This document shows, one piece after another, positions 8,140 through 18,681 of a stretch of 64,000 nt of DNA. Position 1 is the stretch's first letter; every line of letters begins with the position of its first letter. The stretch is from Chloroflexota bacterium. GTDB lineage: Bacteria > Chloroflexota > Anaerolineae > J036 > Brachytrichaceae. The notes under the pieces are model-generated. The model was not told where the DNA came from, did not search any database, and saw only the letters and a list, made by a program, of their open reading frames with translations. The translations under genes and the position numbers were made by a program. The stretch is from NCBI GenBank assembly GCA_030550095.1, contig JAUQQA010000001.1, positions 62,001 to 126,000 of the forward strand. The letters are read 5' to 3'.

Positions 8140-8871
8140 ATGGAGATCCGCGATTGCGTCGTCCTTATCACAGGCGCCGCGCAGCGCGTTGGGCGTGCTG
8201 TGGCGTTGGACTTAGCCGCACACGGCGCGCGCGTAGCATTCAGCTACTATGTCGAAGATGAACCCTGGCGTGAGACCCTCGCTGAGCTACGCGCCCGCAG
8301 TGGCGATGCCTTCGCCATGCGTGCAGATGTCACCGATCTCGAACAAGCGCGCGCGCTGGTCGCTGCAACCGTCGCGCACTTCGGGCGCGTGGACGTGCTG
8401 ATCAACAACGCCTCGATCTGGCTGCATCGCCCTGCGCTTGAGTTGCGCGAGAGCGATTGGGATGCTACGTTCGCCGTGAACGCGAAGGCGCCTTTCTTCC
8501 TTGCCCAAGCCATCGCGCCCCACATGTTGCGCCAAGGGCGCGGCGTGATCCTCAACATCACGGATCTCTCCGCCTTTCAGGCGTGGACGGGCTACGCGCA
8601 TCACGCCGCGAGCAAGGCAGCGCTCGTGGCGCTCACGCGCGTCCTGGCGCTCGAATGGGCGCCGACCATCCGCGTCAACGCCATCGCACCAGGAACCGTG
8701 TTGCTCCCAGAGAACGCCGACGCAGCAAAGCGCCAGTGGGCTATTGAGAAGTCTGCGCTCAAACGCATCGGCGACCCAAGCGATGTGGCGCGCACGGTGC
8801 GCTTCTTGATCGAAGAGGACTTCGCCACGGGCGCCGTGTATTTCGTGGACGGTGGGCGTTCGCTGGTGTAA
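8140..8871 (+). CDS. SDR oxidoreductase, pteridine-reductase-like
   Basis: Short-chain dehydrogenase/reductase (243 aa). The cofactor loop TGAAQRVGRA has the TGxxxRxG form seen in pteridine reductases (PTR1/FolM), which use NADPH to reduce biopterin or folate. NNASIW and the C-terminal YFVDGGRSLV are also in place. The catalytic region reads D142 ... H155-AAS-K159. The D-13-residue-Y-4-K spacing matches PTR1 (Asp181/Tyr194/Lys198), but the Tyr position is His (codon CAC at 8602-8604); a nearby Tyr152 is three residues upstream. I start at ATG 8140 rather than TTG 8128. Only 11 nt separate its stop from hypE. It could have lost normal activity or use another proton donor. Confidence 0.85.
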   Translation: MEIRDCVVLITGAAQRVGRAVALDLAAHGARVAFSYYVEDEPWRETLAELRARSGDAFAMRADVTDLEQARALVAATVAHFGRVDVLINNASIWLHRPALELRESDWDATFAVNAKAPFFLAQAIAPHMLRQGRGVILNITDLSAFQAWTGYAHHAASKAALVALTRVLALEWAPTIRVNAIAPGTVLLPENADAAKRQWAIEKSALKRIGDPSDVARTVRFLIEEDFATGAVYFVDGGRSLV

Positions 8872-8882
8872 AACGCGCCATC

Positions 8883-9956
8883 ATGGAGACCTCAGCTTCA
8901 AAGCGAGAAAGTGCTTTCTTCTTTGAATGCCCGCTGCCACTGCGCGACTACCCCACCGTAACCCTGGGGCACGGCAGCGGCGGTAGGCTTTCCGCCGATC
9001 TCGTGGAGCATCTCTTCTTGCCCGCCTTCGACAACGCAGCCTTGCGCGCGCGCGGCGATGGCGCTGTGATCAGCATAGCAGACATGCGCCTAGCCATCTC
9101 GACCGACTCTTTCGTCGTGCGCCCGCTCTTTTTCCCCGGCGGCAACATCGGCGAGCTTGCCGTGAACGGCACGGTTAACGACCTCGCCATGTGCGGCGCG
9201 GTGCCGCTGCACCTCTCAGCAAGCTTCATCCTCGAAGAAGGCTTCGAGTTGGCTCAGCTCAACGCCATCGCGCACGCGATGGGCGAAGCCGCCGCGCGCG
9301 CTGGCGTCAGCATCGTCACGGGAGACACCAAAGTAGTGGAAAAAGGGCATGGCGATGGCGTGTTCATCAACACCACGGGCATTGGCGTGATCCCCGCTGG
9401 CGTGCACCTCGCAGCAGAGCGCGTGCGCACGGGCGATGTGGTGTTGCTCAGCGGCACCATCGGCGATCACGGCATGGCGATCATGAGCGTGCGCGAAGGG
9501 TTAGCATTCGAAGCGCCGATCCAAAGCGACACCGCCCCGCTGCATACGCTTGTGCAAGCGCTGTTGCACCTCAACGCCGAGGCAGTGCACCTGATGCGCG
9601 ACCCCACGCGCGGCGGCGTCGCAGCGGCGCTCAACGAGATCGCCCAACAAGCGCGAGTCGGCATTGTGCTGGATGAGCGCGCGATCCCAGTTCGCCCCGC
9701 TGTAAGCGCAGCATGTGAGATGTTGGGGCTGGACCCGCTCTACGTGGCCAACGAGGGAAAGCTCATCGCTATCGTCGCGCGTGAACACGCCGAGGCAATG
9801 CTTGCAGCCCTGCGCGCGCATCCGCTCGGCGAGGCAGCCGCCATCATCGGCGAAGTCACCGACCAACACCCTGGCTTGGTGGCCATGCGCACGCGCATCG
9901 GCGCTACACGCGTTGTGCCCATGCCGCAAGGCGAGTTGCTCCCGCGCATTTGCTGA
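8883..9956 (+). CDS. hypE: Hydrogenase maturation protein HypE
   Basis: HypE (357 aa) dehydrates the thiocarboxamide on its own C-terminal Cys to thiocyanate, giving the cyanide ligands of the NiFe-hydrogenase iron. The sequence has the family's landmarks: LGHGSGGRLSADLVEHLF near the N terminus, the ATP-binding ISTDSFVV and IGELAVNGTVNDLAMCGA, VTGDTKVVEKGHGDG, LLSGTIGDHGMAIM, MRDPTRGGVAAALNEI, and the essential terminal LPRIC. A roughly 20-residue N-terminal extension precedes the conserved part. No hydrogenase or other hyp gene is in the window; the neighbour is an SDR gene 11 nt upstream, so hyp partners must lie elsewhere or the gene is an orphan. Confidence 0.95.
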   Translation: METSASKRESAFFFECPLPLRDYPTVTLGHGSGGRLSADLVEHLFLPAFDNAALRARGDGAVISIADMRLAISTDSFVVRPLFFPGGNIGELAVNGTVNDLAMCGAVPLHLSASFILEEGFELAQLNAIAHAMGEAAARAGVSIVTGDTKVVEKGHGDGVFINTTGIGVIPAGVHLAAERVRTGDVVLLSGTIGDHGMAIMSVREGLAFEAPIQSDTAPLHTLVQALLHLNAEAVHLMRDPTRGGVAAALNEIAQQARVGIVLDERAIPVRPAVSAACEMLGLDPLYVANEGKLIAIVAREHAEAMLAALRAHPLGEAAAIIGEVTDQHPGLVAMRTRIGATRVVPMPQGELLPRIC

Positions 9957-9970
9957 GCTGACCTGCTGCG

Positions 9971-10744
9971 CTAGGCGCCTACTTTCTCTTCGGGGTCGAG
10001 CAGCGCCGGGACCGCCGCATTGCGCCGCGCCAAGGCAGCCAGCACAATGCTCAAGCCGTAGAGCAACATCAAGGGCACCATCACCAAGCTCATATTGATA
10101 GGGTCAGGCGTGGGCGTAATGAGCGCAGCAAGCACAGCAATGATGACTACTGCCCAACGCCAATGGCGCACGAGCACACGCGCGTTCAGCACGTTCGCCT
10201 TCGCCAGCACGAACACAATCAGCGGCATCTCGAAGGCCAGCCCCATCCAAAACATCACGCCCGCCACGAACGGGATGTAGTCATCCGGCGTGAGCGCCAC
10301 CGTGAACACGCTGGGAAAAATGCTGGTCAAAAAGCCCACCGCCGCCGGCAGCATGATGAAAAACGCAAACGCGGCGCCGAGGATGAACAACCCAAAACCA
10401 AACGGCAGCGCGATCAGCACCCAGCGCCGCTCATGTGGCAACAGCCCAGGGAAGACAAACGCCAAGATTTGATACAGCACCACTGGCGAGGCGAGAATGG
10501 CGCCAAAGGTCACCGACACAACAAAGACATTGGTCAATGGCGAAAGCGGGTTGGTGACCAGCAGTTGCTTTGAGGGCCCGTAGGGACTCAACAGGAATTT
10601 GAGGATTTGCTCGGAGAGCACCAACCCGATCACCGCACCCACTGCGAGCGCAATGAAGGATTTGATCAAGCGCTCCCGCAGCTCAGCGAGGTGCTCCATG
10701 AGGGTCATGCCCTCGTCAGGCGCTGGCTTCGCATTCCGAGCCAT
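9971..10744 (-). CDS. tatC: Twin-arginine translocase subunit TatC
   Basis: TatC (257 aa) is the membrane receptor for twin-arginine signal peptides. The N terminus contains MTLMEHLAELRERLIKSF, the most conserved part of the family, followed by six membrane spans with the characteristic periplasmic segment ahead of ILASPVVLYQILAFVFPGLLPHERR and FEMPLIVFVLAKANVLNAR. It is convergent with hypE and divergent from the Uma2 gene. No tatA/tatB is adjacent. The Rieske protein at 44865-45620 carries an RR motif and is a likely substrate. Confidence 0.95.
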   Translation of the reverse strand: MARNAKPAPDEGMTLMEHLAELRERLIKSFIALAVGAVIGLVLSEQILKFLLSPYGPSKQLLVTNPLSPLTNVFVVSVTFGAILASPVVLYQILAFVFPGLLPHERRWVLIALPFGFGLFILGAAFAFFIMLPAAVGFLTSIFPSVFTVALTPDDYIPFVAGVMFWMGLAFEMPLIVFVLAKANVLNARVLVRHWRWAVVIIAVLAALITPTPDPINMSLVMVPLMLLYGLSIVLAALARRNAAVPALLDPEEKVGA

Positions 10745-10789
10745 ACGCGGCTAGTGTACTGCGCCTGCGCGCAGCCCCGCGGGCGCACG

Positions 10790-10795
10790 TACAAT
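10790..10795 (+). promoter_or_regulatory. Putative -10 box (TACAAT) for the Uma2 gene
   Basis: TACAAT ends 8 nt before the ATG at 10804 with no Shine-Dalgarno between, so the transcript is probably leaderless. Confidence 0.5.
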
Positions 10796-10803
10796 GACTC
10801 ATC

Positions 10804-11610
10804 ATGACGCTCGAGGCAACTGCCCCTCCCGCAGCAGAAACTGCTGCCGACCGTCCCGTGCGCGTCGGGGAACGCCCACCGTGGATCACGCCCGAACAAT
10901 GGGCGGAATATCAGCGCGTCATGCAATCCTTGGTCACCGAGGATGATGAGCCTGTGGACAACATCTTCTCCGCCAAGCAACAGCCGCTGCTCGTAGATGC
11001 GCTTTACACCAGCTGGTCACACCCCACCGAAGGCAAGCGCTTCCTAGCGCTTGCTAACGTGGGCGTGTTCTATAGCTTATACGCCGCGCCGCTTGTGCCC
11101 GATTTTCTGCTCGGCATCGGCATCGAGCCGCTGCAGGACGTGTGGCAGAAAGAGGGACGGTCGTACTTCACGTGGATCTTCGGCAAAGCGCCCGACGTGA
11201 TCGTGGAGATCGTCTCGAACCGCGAGGGTGGCGAGCTGGATCGCAAAGCGCGCATCTACGCCGATATTGGCGTGCGCTACTACTTGGTGTATGACCCGCA
11301 GCAGTGGTTGATGAAAGAACCGCTGCGCGTTATGGCGAACGCGCGCGGCGCATGGCAGAGCGTCGAGCCTGAGGCGTTGGCACCGTTGGGATTGAGCGTC
11401 ACGCTTTGGGAAGGCAATTACGAGGGCATTCAAGCCACTTGGTTGCGCTGGTGCGATCCACAAGGCAACCTGTTGCTCATCGGCAGAGAACTCGCTGAGG
11501 TTGAGCGACAGCGCGCCGAAGCTGAACGACAGCGCGCCGAAGCCGAGCGCCAACGCGCGGAGCGGCTCGCGGCGAAGCTGCGCGCGCTCGGCATTGACCC
11601 AGAAGCTTGA
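10804..11610 (+). CDS. Uma2 family (DUF820) endonuclease-like protein
   Basis: A 268-residue protein with a PD-(D/E)XK nuclease-like core of the Uma2/DUF820 type. The core reads PDVIVEIVSNREGGELDRKARIYADIGVRYYLVYDP, giving the usual Asp, Glu and Lys. An approximately 55-residue N-terminal extension (RVGERPPWITPEQWAEYQ) and a C-terminal coiled coil with three ERQRAEA heptads (residues about 233-253) flank it. The last residues LRALGIDPEA recur in this family. Such genes are often expanded in Chloroflexota and Cyanobacteria; their cellular role is not established. It ends 9 nt before the aldehyde dehydrogenase gene. Confidence 0.85.
   Translation: MTLEATAPPAAETAADRPVRVGERPPWITPEQWAEYQRVMQSLVTEDDEPVDNIFSAKQQPLLVDALYTSWSHPTEGKRFLALANVGVFYSLYAAPLVPDFLLGIGIEPLQDVWQKEGRSYFTWIFGKAPDVIVEIVSNREGGELDRKARIYADIGVRYYLVYDPQQWLMKEPLRVMANARGAWQSVEPEALAPLGLSVTLWEGNYEGIQATWLRWCDPQGNLLLIGRELAEVERQRAEAERQRAEAERQRAERLAAKLRALGIDPEA
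11500..11562 (+). repeat. Three imperfect 21-bp tandem repeats
   Basis: Units at 11500-11520, 11521-11541 and 11542-11562 encode successive (V/A)ERQRAE heptads of the Uma2 coiled-coil tail. The first two differ at two or three positions; the third is more diverged. Confidence 0.85.
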
Positions 11611-11619
11611 ACAGGACCC

Positions 11620-13152
11620 ATGCCCACCGCACAATCCATCCTCAAGCATCTCGGCATCCAAGAGACGAACTACGGTGCTTGCGCCGGCGGTGATTGGCTT
11701 CATGAAGCCGAGGGCGAAGTGTTGGTCTCGGTGAACCCGACCACCAACCTGCCGCTGGCGCGCGTGATCCAAGCCACACCCGCTGGCTACGACGCCGTGG
11801 TGCGGCGCGCGCAGGTGACCTTCCTCGAATGGCGCGAGCGCCCAGCACCTAAGCGCGGCGAGTTCATTCGCGACCTCGGCACCGTGCTCCGAGAGTACAA
11901 AGAGCCGCTCGGCGACCTCGTCTCGCTGGAGATGGGCAAAATCCGCGCCGAGGGGCACGGCGAAGTGCAGGAGATGATCGACATCTGCGACTTCGCGGTG
12001 GGGCTTTCGCGCCAACTCTACGGCTTGACCATGCACAGCGAGCGCCCCGACCACCGCATGTACGAGCAGTGGCACCCGCTCGGCGTGATCGGTGTAATCA
12101 CCGCGTTTAACTTCCCCGTCGCGGTCTGGAGCTGGAACGCCATCATCGCCGCGGTCTGCGGCGATACTGTGGTGTGGAAACCCTCACCCCTAGTGCCGCT
12201 GTGCGCCATTGCCGTGCAGCACCTCTGCAACCGCGTCGCCGCCGACCACAACGCGCTTGGCGTGTTCAACTTGGTCATTGGACCAAACGAGAGCATCGGC
12301 GAGGCAATGCTTGCAGACACGCGCCTGCCGCTGATCAGCTTCACTGGCAGCACCGCCGTCGGGCGACACGTCGCGCAGCGCGTCGGCGAGCGTCTCGGGC
12401 GGGCCTTGCTGGAGCTGGGCGGTAACAACGCCATCATCGTGCACGAGGACGCCGACCTCGATCTCGCCGTGCGCGCGATCACCTTCGCCGCGCTGGGCAC
12501 CGCCGGGCAGCGCTGCACCACCACGCGCCGCCTGATCGTCCACCGCAACGTGAAAGCTGCGCTGCTGGAACGCCTGATCCGCGCCTATGCCCAAGCGCGC
12601 GAGCGCATGGGCGACCCACTCGCCGAGGGGACGCTGATCGGCCCGCTCGCTGCGCCGCGCTACGTCGAGGCCTTCCTAGCAGCAGTGGCACAAGCAAAAG
12701 CCGAGGGTGGCAAAGTGCTCTTCGGGGGCAAAACACGCCCCGAGCTAGGCCCCAACTTCGTTGAGCCGACCATCATCGAGATGCCCTGGCAGACACCCAT
12801 CGTGCGCAAAGAGACCTTTGCACCCATCCTCTACGTCGTCGAGTATGACACGCTCGAGCGCGCGATCGCGCTTAACAACGAGGTGCCTCAAGGGCTTTCT
12901 TCCGCGATCTTCACCAACAGCCTGCGCGCCAGCGAGCGCTTCCTCAGCGCTGCGGGCAGCGATTGCGGCATTGCCAACGTTAACATCGGCACCAGCGGCG
13001 CGGAGATCGGCGGCGCATTCGGCGGCGAGAAAGACACCGGCGGCGGGCGCGAGAGCGGCAGCGACGCCTGGAAAAACTATATGCGCCGACAAACTTGCAC
13101 GATCAACTTCGGCACCGCCCTGCCGCTTGCCCAAGGCATCCGCTTCGAGTAA
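11620..13152 (+). CDS. Aldehyde dehydrogenase, ALDH7 (antiquitin/AmaB) type
   Basis: NAD-dependent aldehyde dehydrogenase (510 aa) of the ALDH7 group, which oxidises alpha-aminoadipate semialdehyde (or its cyclic form, piperideine-6-carboxylate) in lysine degradation. Landmarks: ITAFNFPVAVWSWNAIIA with the catalytic Asn, ISFTGSTAVGRHVA for cofactor binding, LELGGNNAIIV with the general base Glu, and GTAGQRCTTTRR, whose Cys (residue 299) is the nucleophile. The C-terminal GGEKDTGGGRESGSDAWKNYMRRQT is typical of ALDH7. Length equals the family's. It may be co-transcribed with the Uma2 gene. Substrate is inferred from the subfamily only. Confidence 0.93.
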   Translation: MPTAQSILKHLGIQETNYGACAGGDWLHEAEGEVLVSVNPTTNLPLARVIQATPAGYDAVVRRAQVTFLEWRERPAPKRGEFIRDLGTVLREYKEPLGDLVSLEMGKIRAEGHGEVQEMIDICDFAVGLSRQLYGLTMHSERPDHRMYEQWHPLGVIGVITAFNFPVAVWSWNAIIAAVCGDTVVWKPSPLVPLCAIAVQHLCNRVAADHNALGVFNLVIGPNESIGEAMLADTRLPLISFTGSTAVGRHVAQRVGERLGRALLELGGNNAIIVHEDADLDLAVRAITFAALGTAGQRCTTTRRLIVHRNVKAALLERLIRAYAQARERMGDPLAEGTLIGPLAAPRYVEAFLAAVAQAKAEGGKVLFGGKTRPELGPNFVEPTIIEMPWQTPIVRKETFAPILYVVEYDTLERAIALNNEVPQGLSSAIFTNSLRASERFLSAAGSDCGIANVNIGTSGAEIGGAFGGEKDTGGGRESGSDAWKNYMRRQTCTINFGTALPLAQGIRFE

Positions 13153-13155
13153 AAT
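13150..13155 (+). promoter_or_regulatory. Putative -10 box (TAAAAT) for tRNA-Ser
   Basis: TAAAAT begins with the TAA stop codon of the aldehyde dehydrogenase gene and lies 16 nt before the mature 5' end of tRNA-Ser. Confidence 0.5.
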
Positions 13156-13171
13156 TAGCGCTGCTCCACGC

Positions 13172-13260
13172 GGAGAGATGCCGGAGTGGTCGAACGGGGC
13201 GGTCTCGAAAACCGCTGTGGGGCTTAGTCCTCACCGTGAGTTCGAATCTCACTCTCTCCG
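13172..13260 (+). tRNA. tRNA-Ser (anticodon CGA)
   Basis: Class II tRNA of 89 nt. The acceptor stem GGAGAGA/TCTCTCC is followed by discriminator G at 13260. The anticodon stem GCGGT/ACCGC carries loop CTCGAAA with anticodon CGA, there is a long variable arm, and the T-arm GTGAG-TTCGAAT-CTCAC is perfect. No CCA is encoded. Confidence 0.97.
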
Positions 13261-13273
13261 CCTGAGCGCTTCA

Positions 13274-13303
13274 CGCTGCACCCGAGGTGTGCAGCGTTTT
13301 TGT
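13274..13303 (+). terminator. Rho-independent terminator after tRNA-Ser
   Basis: Perfect 8-bp stem CGCTGCAC (13274-13281)/GTGCAGCG (13289-13296) with a 7-nt loop, followed by TTTTTGTT. Confidence 0.9.
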
Positions 13304-13324
13304 TACCGCGTTGCCCCTGCGCGG

Positions 13325-13330
13325 TAAACT
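13325..13330 (+). promoter_or_regulatory. Putative -10 box (TAAACT) for rmd-gmd
   Basis: TAAACT lies just behind the tRNA terminator and ends 12 nt before the rmd ATG at 13343; there is no Shine-Dalgarno. This would give a leader of only a few nucleotides. Confidence 0.45.
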
Positions 13331-13342
13331 TGCGCGCGTCAC

Positions 13343-15288
<1,946 letters not shown>

Positions 15289-15291
15289 CCG

Positions 15292-15297
15292 TACAAT
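15292..15297 (+). promoter_or_regulatory. Putative -10 box (TACAAT) for the phosphohexomutase gene
   Basis: TACAAT follows the gmd stop by a few bases and precedes the ATG at 15330 by 32 nt. A GGAG at 15318-15321 serves as ribosome site, so this transcript would have a normal leader. Confidence 0.45.
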
Positions 15298-15329
15298 CGC
15301 AACAAACTCGCGCACATGGAGAACCCCCT

Positions 15330-16754
15330 ATGAGCGACATCAAGTTCGGCACTGATGGCTGGCGCGGGCGCATCGCTGAAGATTACACGTTCGCTAACGT
15401 GCGACGCTGCGCACAGGGCTTCGCGCAATACATCCTCGCCCGCGCGCCTAAGGGCAAAAAGCCCGCAGTCGTGATCGGATACGACAAGCGCTTTCAAAGC
15501 GAGGACTTCGCCGCAGCCGCCGCGGAAGTGCTCGCGGCAAACGGCATCAAGGTCTGGCTCACCGACGGCGCAACGCCCACGCCAACCATCGCCTTCGCCG
15601 TCACCGCCAAAGGCGCACTCGGCGCGATCAACATCACCGCTAGCCACAACCCACCCCAAGACAACGGCTTTAAAGTGCGCGGCAGCACAGGCGGCGCCGT
15701 GGACCCCGAAGGCCTCAAGGAGATCGAGGCAAACATCCCAGCGCCCAACCAGGCTGTGCCCACGATGGACTTCGACGCAGCGGTGAAGAAAGGCCTGATC
15801 GAGCGCTTTGACCCCAGCGCAGAATACATTCAGCAACTCAAGCGCCTCGTGAAGATCAAGCCAATCAAAGACGCAGGCTTGAAGATCGTCGTGGACGCGA
15901 TGTGGGGCAACGGCGCCGGCTGGCTCCCGCGCCTGATCGGCGGCGGGAAAACGGTGCTGCACGAAATCCACAACACGCGCAACCCCATCTTCCCCGAAAT
16001 GCGCCGCCCTGAGCCGATCCCACCCAACGTGGATGTAGGCCTGCGCACCACCAAGCAACTGGGCTACGACGCTTGCTGCATCACCGATGGCGATGCCGAC
16101 CGTTGCGGCTTCGGCGACGAGAACGGGCGCTTCATCAACCAGCTTTGGGTGTATGGGCTGCTCGCGCTTTACCTGCTGGAGATCCGCGGCAAGCGCGGCG
16201 CCATCGTGAAGACGCTGAGCACCACAAGCATGTTGGAGAAGCTCGGCAAGCTCTACAACGTGCCCGTTTATGAGACCGGCGTAGGGTTCAAATACGTCGC
16301 GCCAAAGATGCTGGAGACCAACGCCATGATCGGCGGCGAAGAAAGCGGCGGCTTCGCTTTCGGCGGACATGTGCCCGAGCGCGATGGCATCCTCGCCAAC
16401 CTGTTCCTGCTCGACTTCATGGTGCAGACCGGCAAGAAGCCCAGCGAACTTGTGGAGATGCTGTTTGAGAAAGTCGGGCCGCATTACTACGACCGCATTG
16501 ACGTGCCGATTGACGCCGCCAAGCGCGAAGCGATCAAGGCGAAACTCGCGCAAGCGCAGCCTGCGCGCATCGCTGGCGTCGAAGTCATTGGCAAGAACAC
16601 CACCGATGGCTACAAATTCTTGCTCGCCGATGGCGGCTGGTTGCTGATTCGCATGAGCGGCACGGAGCCGCTGATGCGCATCTACTGCGAGACCACCAAG
16701 AAGAAGCTGGTGCGCGCGATCCTGGAGGACGGCGCTAAGCTCGCGCAGGTGTGA
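15330..16754 (+). CDS. Phosphoglucomutase/phosphomannomutase family protein
   Basis: Alpha-D-phosphohexomutase (474 aa). The four family signatures are present: the active Ser in [15 protein letters not shown], the Mg loop [14 protein letters not shown], the sugar loop [13 protein letters not shown], and the phosphate loop [15 protein letters not shown]. It begins [18 protein letters not shown]. The enzyme interconverts the 1- and 6-phosphates of mannose or glucose; the neighbouring gmd/rmd pair suggests a role as phosphomannomutase for GDP-mannose, but the sequence alone does not fix the sugar. The stop overlaps the GTG of tatD. Confidence 0.92.
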   Translation: MSDIKFGTDGWRGRIAEDYTFANVRRCAQGFAQYILARAPKGKKPAVVIGYDKRFQSEDFAAAAAEVLAANGIKVWLTDGATPTPTIAFAVTAKGALGAINITASHNPPQDNGFKVRGSTGGAVDPEGLKEIEANIPAPNQAVPTMDFDAAVKKGLIERFDPSAEYIQQLKRLVKIKPIKDAGLKIVVDAMWGNGAGWLPRLIGGGKTVLHEIHNTRNPIFPEMRRPEPIPPNVDVGLRTTKQLGYDACCITDGDADRCGFGDENGRFINQLWVYGLLALYLLEIRGKRGAIVKTLSTTSMLEKLGKLYNVPVYETGVGFKYVAPKMLETNAMIGGEESGGFAFGGHVPERDGILANLFLLDFMVQTGKKPSELVEMLFEKVGPHYYDRIDVPIDAAKREAIKAKLAQAQPARIAGVEVIGKNTTDGYKFLLADGGWLLIRMSGTEPLMRIYCETTKKKLVRAILEDGAKLAQV

Positions 16755-17530
16755 CGCGCCACGTGCTGACCGACACGCACTGCCACCTCGACACACCCGC
16801 GTTCGACACCGACCGCGAGGCGGTGTTCGCTCGCGCGCACGAGGCAGGCATAGCGCGTTTCGTCAACCCCGCCTACGACCTGGAGAGCAGTCGGCGCGCG
16901 GTTGCATTGGCGCAGGCGCGCGCCGACGTGTTTGCCGCCGTCGGCATCCACCCGAACGACGCCACAACCTTCAGCGAGACAGCGCTCGACGCCCTACGTG
17001 CGCTCGCGCAGCAACCGCGCGTCGTCGCCATCGGTGAGATTGGGCTGGACTACCACTGGAACGTGGCAACGCCTAAGCAACAAGCCGAGGCTTTCATCGC
17101 ACAGCTCAACCTTGCGCGCGACTTAGCGCTGCCCGTGATCATCCACTGCCGCGAGGCATACGACGACTGCCTTGCGCTGCTGGAGGCGCACGGGCGCGAT
17201 CTGCCGCTGGTGATGCACGCCTTCGGCGGCGCGCTGCATCACGCGCGCAAAGCGCTCGACCTTGGCTACTTCATCGGCATCGGCGGACCCGTCACCTACC
17301 CCAAGGCGCACGCGCTGCGCGAAATCGTCACCTACGTGCCGCTTGAGCGCCTGCTGCTCGAGACCGATTCGCCCTACTTGCCGCCGCAAGGCAAACGCGG
17401 CACGCGCAACGAGCCAGCTTACTTGGCGATCGTCGCGCGCGCGATCGCGGAGATGCGGCACCTTGCGCTCGAAGCCCTTGCAGCACAAACCTCGCACAAC
17501 GCCCACACCTTGTTTCGCTTACCTGCATGA
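16751..17530 (+). CDS. tatD: TatD family metal-dependent hydrolase
   Basis: TatD-type DNase (259 aa, usual length). Metal and catalytic residues are visible in order: HxH in LTDTHCHLD, Glu in [10 protein letters not shown], His in [13 protein letters not shown], His in [11 protein letters not shown], and the final Asp in [22 protein letters not shown]. The start is GTG at 16751, overlapping the mutase stop (GTGA), so it is translated as the last gene of that operon. It ends convergent to korB, with a long hairpin between them. Confidence 0.93.
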   Translation: MTRHVLTDTHCHLDTPAFDTDREAVFARAHEAGIARFVNPAYDLESSRRAVALAQARADVFAAVGIHPNDATTFSETALDALRALAQQPRVVAIGEIGLDYHWNVATPKQQAEAFIAQLNLARDLALPVIIHCREAYDDCLALLEAHGRDLPLVMHAFGGALHHARKALDLGYFIGIGGPVTYPKAHALREIVTYVPLERLLLETDSPYLPPQGKRGTRNEPAYLAIVARAIAEMRHLALEALAAQTSHNAHTLFRLPA

Positions 17531-17534
17531 AAGC

Positions 17535-17565
17535 GCGACGCGCTGGGGCGCTTCCAGCGCGTCGC
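17535..17565. terminator. Hairpin between convergent tatD and korB
   Basis: Perfect 12-bp stem gcgacgcgctgg (17535-17546)/ccagcgcgtcgc (17554-17565) with a 7-nt loop, in the 65-nt gap between two converging genes. The T-tracts are weak on both sides, so it is a probable bidirectional terminator or end-stabilising hairpin. Confidence 0.6.
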
Positions 17566-17595
17566 TTCCGCTTGTGCGCAAAGGGATCGTTCTCG

Positions 17596-18678
17596 CTACA
17601 TCATCGAGCGCATGATTTGCTCCAAGCTCTCGCGCGAGGGGCGCAGCTTGGACTCTGGCAAGTAAGCAAGTGGCGTATCGCCAAGGCGGAACGTCTCGGC
17701 GAGGTTCGGGCGCTCGGTGTTGATGTAAATCAAGCCTGTGATGAAGAGCTGCTTGTCGTGCGCTTCCATCAACAGGCGCAGCGCTGCTTCTTTGTCGGTG
17801 GGGTCATGGCTGCCGTCCAGCTTCTTCAGCAAGATCTTCGAGCCGTCGAACATCTCAACCTCTTTCACCTCGCCCGGCTCGTACTCCACGCGGATCTCCT
17901 CCTGCGCCATGATGAAGCCGAAGTCGTTGATGCGCTCATCGTGGCTCTTGCCCCAAGAGTAGCTCTTGGTGGAATCCTCGTGGTTGTTAAACGTGACGCA
18001 CGGGCTGATGATGTCGATCACGGCGGTGCCGCGGAAGCTGAACGCTGCCTTGAGCAGCTCCACCACCTGCTTGGGATCGCCCGCGAACGAACGCGCGACG
18101 AACCCTGCGCCCGCCACAATGGCGAGGTGGCAAAGGTCGAGCGGTGGAAACTCGTTCACGCCAGCGTGCTTTAACTCTTGCCCCAAGTCGGCTGTTGCCG
18201 AGAACTGCCCCTTGGTCAAGCCATACACGCCGTTGTTTTCAATGATGTACACCATGCGCAGGTTGCGGCGGATGACGTGCAAGAATTGCCCGATGCCGAT
18301 GCTGCCTGTGTCACCATCGCCGCTGACGCCAAGCCCGAGCAACTTGTGATTTGCGAGCAACGCGCCCTGCGCCACCGAGGGCATACGCCCGTGCAGGGCA
18401 TTGAAGCCGAAGGAGCGGCTGAGGAAGTAGGCAGGCGATTTGCTGCTGCATCCGATGCCGCTGAACTTCACAATGTTCTCTGGCTTCAGCCCCAACTCGT
18501 AGCACGCCGTGATGATCTGCGAGGAGATCGAGTCGTGGCCGCAGCCGTTGCACAAGGTGGACTCTAAACCCTTGTAGTCTAGCTTGCTCAAGCCGATACT
18601 GTTGAGCGCAGCGGCGCGCACGGGCGCGGCTTTCGTCGCTGCGCCGTTGCCGCCGTTTGCAGTCGTCGCAATTGCCAT
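17596..18678 (-). CDS. korB: 2-oxoacid:ferredoxin oxidoreductase, beta subunit
   Basis: Thiamine-diphosphate subunit (360 aa) of a 2-oxoacid:ferredoxin oxidoreductase, most like the 2-oxoglutarate (Kor) type. The TPP motif runs from GDGDTGSIG to ENNGVYGLTKGQ. Four Cys for a 4Fe-4S cluster are visible in STLCNGCGHD, GIGCSSK and ISPCVTFNN. A roughly 30-residue Ala-rich N-terminal stretch precedes the conserved part. Its ATG lies 3 nt behind the korA stop, so both are one operon. No separate ferredoxin-like delta subunit is nearby, in line with the two-subunit class of enzyme. Confidence 0.93.
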   Translation of the reverse strand: MAIATTANGGNGAATKAAPVRAAALNSIGLSKLDYKGLESTLCNGCGHDSISSQIITACYELGLKPENIVKFSGIGCSSKSPAYFLSRSFGFNALHGRMPSVAQGALLANHKLLGLGVSGDGDTGSIGIGQFLHVIRRNLRMVYIIENNGVYGLTKGQFSATADLGQELKHAGVNEFPPLDLCHLAIVAGAGFVARSFAGDPKQVVELLKAAFSFRGTAVIDIISPCVTFNNHEDSTKSYSWGKSHDERINDFGFIMAQEEIRVEYEPGEVKEVEMFDGSKILLKKLDGSHDPTDKEAALRLLMEAHDKQLFITGLIYINTERPNLAETFRLGDTPLAYLPESKLRPSRESLEQIMRSMM

Positions 18679-18681
18679 GGG

